DNA of 64,000 nt, taken from positions 164,948,032-165,012,031 of the forward strand of contig CM073591.1 of the NCBI GenBank assembly GCA_037074705.1. The letters are read 5' to 3'. Below the pieces are notes generated by a model. The model was not told the origin of the DNA. It saw only the letters and a program-made list of their open reading frames with translations, and searched no databases. This DNA is from Zhengitettix transpicula (lineage: Eukaryota > Arthropoda > Insecta > Orthoptera > Tetrigidae). Below are positions 60,807 to 64,000 of the stretch, one piece after another; the stretch's first letter is position 1; every line of letters begins with the position of its first letter. A program made the translations under genes and the position numbers.

Positions 60807-61430
60807 TGTAACGGAACTCAGGGTTAATTTGTGCGATCTGTAGGGTTCTGAGACAAACCGGTCGGGCACTTTGGAAGCCATTAAAAAAACGTCTTTAATG
60901 AACAAAACAAAACAAAAATTATATATCGGAGTCTCCAATGAAAGTACCATTTAAACAAAACATAACAGTCTCTTGGAGTGTGCGCCAAGTGGTACGAGCG
61001 GCTCGTCGGCCACTCACGACCGCTGCGGCGATGCCCTATTTCCATCGAACGGTACAAGAAACCTTACTGCTTCCACTGACCAGAGCAAGTTAAGTCTCTT
61101 GACGGCCGTACATCAGCAGGAGGTCCGTCCGATGAGTCGGCGACAGCAAGGGGTAGCCGGGTGCGGACCGCCCGAAGCCAGAAGACGAAGTGATGCCTCA
61201 AGTGTTACTTCGGCTGCTTTTGTTTCGCCAACCATCACCTGACGCTGCAGCTGGTCAGCCGAATTCCTTAACCTGGTGTTAGAAAACGAAGTGGGCTGGT
61301 TTCATCACCAGTCCCCGATTCTAGTCTCACCTGCCCCCACCACAACTCCGCCGTATACTGCCGATAAGTTGCTCGATTCAGTAAAAAATAAAAGTGGCGT
61401 AACGAAGAGCGAACGAGCTGTGGTGAAATA
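60807..61430 (+). other. GC-rich block, possible solo LTR
   Basis: Begins TGTAACGGAACTC, an LTR-like start, at a sharp change from AT-rich to GC-rich sequence. It is about 620 bp and carries AATAAA near 61386-61391. I could not find a matching CA end with a target duplication, nor a second copy. The 89-codon frame at 60973-61242 (Ser/Thr/Arg-rich) is not recognised. Confidence 0.3.
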
Positions 61431-63694
61431 GACTACAAGAGTAATAAAATATGTTGTTAGTATAATTGTCAGCATTATACCTATTGGTTAGACGTTGTCT
61501 GGCGACAGTGAAATACTTTGAACAATAACACTATTGGTTTGTCGACACGAGTAAATTCTTACGTTGTGTGAAAAAATGTTATTAAACGATTTTTCGATGC
61601 AGCAATTTGAAATAAAGTATCTGATTAGTAAATTCCTCAAAACCTTGGAACCCACTTGAGACGAGCACGAGACAAAGTGATGAGGATTCGAGCGACCCAT
61701 GTCAGTCTACTCGGTAAATCGCCAGATTCTACAATGAAACCATTTTAATGGTTCATTTATTGGTGTAAATCAGTAATTGAAATACAAATTTCAAAATCTT
61801 TCTGCTCCTACGCGTGACGATGAGACTAGAGCCGTCTACAAAATAATTCGCTGCGACAGAATTACTACATCCTGTTCGCTGCGACGAATCCGAGCCGGTG
61901 ATCACCCTGTACGCTGAGACTGAGGTCTTCCCGGTTGCTGCGTAGTTGAAACAACTACACGTTGCTGAATTCGGGGTGGAAGTGGCAGCATACTTATCAT
62001 GCAGTCGAATTTACCGTGTGGAAGCAGGAGTGGTAAACCCACAGTGTTAATTGTAATTCAGCAAGCTATAAGTTACAAAATTATTCTGTTAAATACCTTC
62101 ATAAATCTTGAATTTTTTGTAATATTTCGAAAACTCATTTTTTTTATTGGCAAACTTCCCCCCACAATACTCTGAAGAGAGATCTCACATAATTAATACT
62201 AATGTAAATCCGGAGAAATAGAAATATTTTGTGAAAATCCACATTATAACTTTCTATAACATTGCTATCAAAATGTTGTCGCCTAACACTGTAAAAGAAA
62301 ATTTTGTTTTAAACCCTTATATTCTATTGTTAAATCTTTTATTTTTTGTGTTAAAAAATAGGTGAGTTTCTTAACTGATTAAGTTGGCGCATAATAATCT
62401 ACGAGCTGCTGAGTGAAATGACGTAAGCTTAAGGAAAACTTGAACTATATTTCTATTTATCACAAATTATCTTTAACCATAACTTATATTTTTTACTCAT
62501 AACATTTCTAAGTCATTAAAGAAATATATAAAACTTTTAAATAATTTTTCCTAGCGAAAATTGCAGAATTATACCTAATATTTTAAAAAATTCGCTTTAA
62601 TAGTGCACAATAATCTATATATTAAAAGTAAGAAATGGATTATTCGCATTTATTATTTAACGTAAGTTACTTATATAAAAAGCTAAAAGTATATTTTATA
62701 TTATATTTGACAGTAGAGATTTTATGTTATTCCTAATATTGATTCAAATAATATGAACTGTTCGAGAAATATCTGCAAAAAACTCATTTAATGGTAAATT
62801 ATATACATGGAACTAAAACATTTAATCTATGAAACTTGTGCATTATATACATTAAAAATGTTGTACTTTTCCTAAAGCAGTAATAATTAAAAGAAAAGTT
62901 TCAGCCTAGTCATTGTGTTAACAGTTCATAAAGCTGCGCGACCGCAGCTGGGGAATTTATGGCTCGCAAGGTTGGTAGAGCTCTGTCTCGCTCGCTCGGG
63001 CTTTTTAATGGCGATTCATTAAAACGGTGAAATATGATTACTACCCATAAACCAGGCGGTCTACTGTGCTATTAGCGTCGCGTCGGCTTGGAACTTCTAG
63101 GCAGCAAGGGAAGAAAAGTGGAGGCAGGGAATGAGGGCCTCCATTGCAATACAGAGTAAATTTCTACCGTGAAGACATATAATACGTTCCGCCAGAAATA
63201 CTTCGGAGCAGAGATGAAAAGTATTTCTTGAAGGAAACCTTTCATGTGTGTAACTTTAAACGTTTACTTATTTTGCTAAGTGAGCAAAGTTGGAGATCTT
63301 GTTAACTTTGTATAAAAAGAGCAAAATAAAATGTAAATTTTATATCGGCGGTATAAATTAGTAATGTAGACCTTCAGGCTGGCATTGAGTAAATAATTTT
63401 CAAAAAATTTCGTACTTCCAATAATTTTTCATAAACCTAATATTTTATTTATTTTTCTGGAATCATCTCATTTATTCAGATTTAATCATTAATATTTAAC
63501 TTCTATTCACTTAAAACTAAATTTTAATAACAACGCAAAAATTCAACAAATCTATGAAGGGATAAGAAACATTTGCTTCTGATTCAAACGTGTGTTTCTT
63601 GTTGAAAGCAATTATAAATATTCCTATTAAATATTTTATTGGGTAAGTGGTGTTGTTTAATTTAATCTTCGGTCCCGTGTAATTTTTCATCAAT
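61431..63694. other. Unassigned sequence, no gene recognised
   Basis: 61600-62040 is GC-richer and may belong with the preceding block. 62050-62930 is AT-rich. A short GC-richer patch at 62935-63140 has no recognised content. Confidence 0.4.
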
Positions 63695-63865
63695 TAAATG
63701 AAATTATGAATAAGAAGGATAACCAATTCAGGTGAAACAGTGATAATATAAATCCCACACAACGTTTCTAGGATCCTTGTCCCTTTCGTAAGGTGCAAAG
63801 AAGTGCCTAGAGCGATACAACTGCACTTTTCAGTAAACAAAACTCGAGTATATAAATGAAATTAT
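63695..63865 (-). mobile_element. Short hammerhead-like retroposon, copy 6, with 13-bp target duplication
   Basis: The direct repeat TAAATGAAATTAT at 63695-63707 and 63853-63865 frames a 145-bp element. On the minus strand it reads AAAAGTGCAGTTGT, CTTACGA (degraded box 1, 63792-63786), GGGA...TCCT stem, GAAAC (63768-63764), GTTGTGTGGGATTTATATTA, and ends CCTTCTTATTC. Confidence 0.88.
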
Positions 63866-64000
63866 TATCGAGGTGTGAAATAGACGGAATTTTTACAGTT
63901 CATATTTTGTATTCTGCAATGGATATTGTATTTAAGTATGTAATAGTAATCGTTTCACGATAAGGATTTTTTTCTCTTCTTAATTGTTTGAATTAATTCA
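63866..64000. other. AT-rich end of window
   Basis: Nothing recognised. Confidence 0.5.

Overview
The window looks like a piece of a large, AT-rich arthropod (most likely insect) nuclear genome. The evidence is GT-AG spliced exons of a metazoan ion-channel gene, an errantivirus-like (gypsy superfamily, env-bearing) LTR retrotransposon, non-LTR retrotransposon debris, a tRNA-derived SINE head, hammerhead-type motifs of the kind known from Penelope-like elements, and many (TA)n tracts. I cannot name the species. Most of the 64 kb is intergenic or intronic sequence without recognisable genes.

The only host gene I can support is a two-pore-domain potassium channel (K2P/TWIK family) on the minus strand. 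Its first coding exon is at 29809-30077 (ATG at 29929). Its second coding exon is at 25509-25820 and ends inside the first pore selectivity filter. The two join in phase and together give the cytosolic N-terminus, TM1, the extracellular cap and pore helix 1. The next exon was not found in the remaining 25.5 kb, so intron 2 probably runs out of the window.

30226-36960 holds a complete LTR element, on the same strand as the channel gene and ending about 150 bp upstream of its first coding exon. It has 690/691-bp LTRs with three differences, an ATGG target duplication, a primer-binding site and a polypurine tract. The inside is heavily damaged. Most of gag is missing, reverse transcriptase and RNase H have been cut out, the front half of env is gone, stops and frameshifts are present, and three separate tandem expansions occur (19 x 25 bp, about 3.5 x 105 bp, 2 x 103 bp). 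Young LTRs around a dead interior suggest that an already defective copy was mobilised in trans.

Elsewhere there are several repeat families. (1) An A-tailed family of about 430-480 bp occurs at about 2.3-3.2, 9.8-10.2, 11.3-12.6, 17.2 and 55 kb, twice as head-to-tail arrays of three. (2) A short retroposon of about 145-170 bp occurs at about 15.6, 26.0, 37.8, 45.2, 45.3 and 63.8 kb. Two copies have 13-15 bp target duplications, and the copies carry a CUGANGA...GAAAC hammerhead-like core. (3) Four further hammerhead-like motifs have a GUCC/GGAC-type stem II (three inside intron 1 of the channel gene, one at 51.8 kb). (4) There are inverted-repeat elements at 21.6 and 40.2 kb. (5) Degenerate tandem repeats lie at 7.7-8.8, 46.3-46.6 and 55.6-56.0 kb. 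The hammerhead-like short retroposon is the best candidate for something undescribed.
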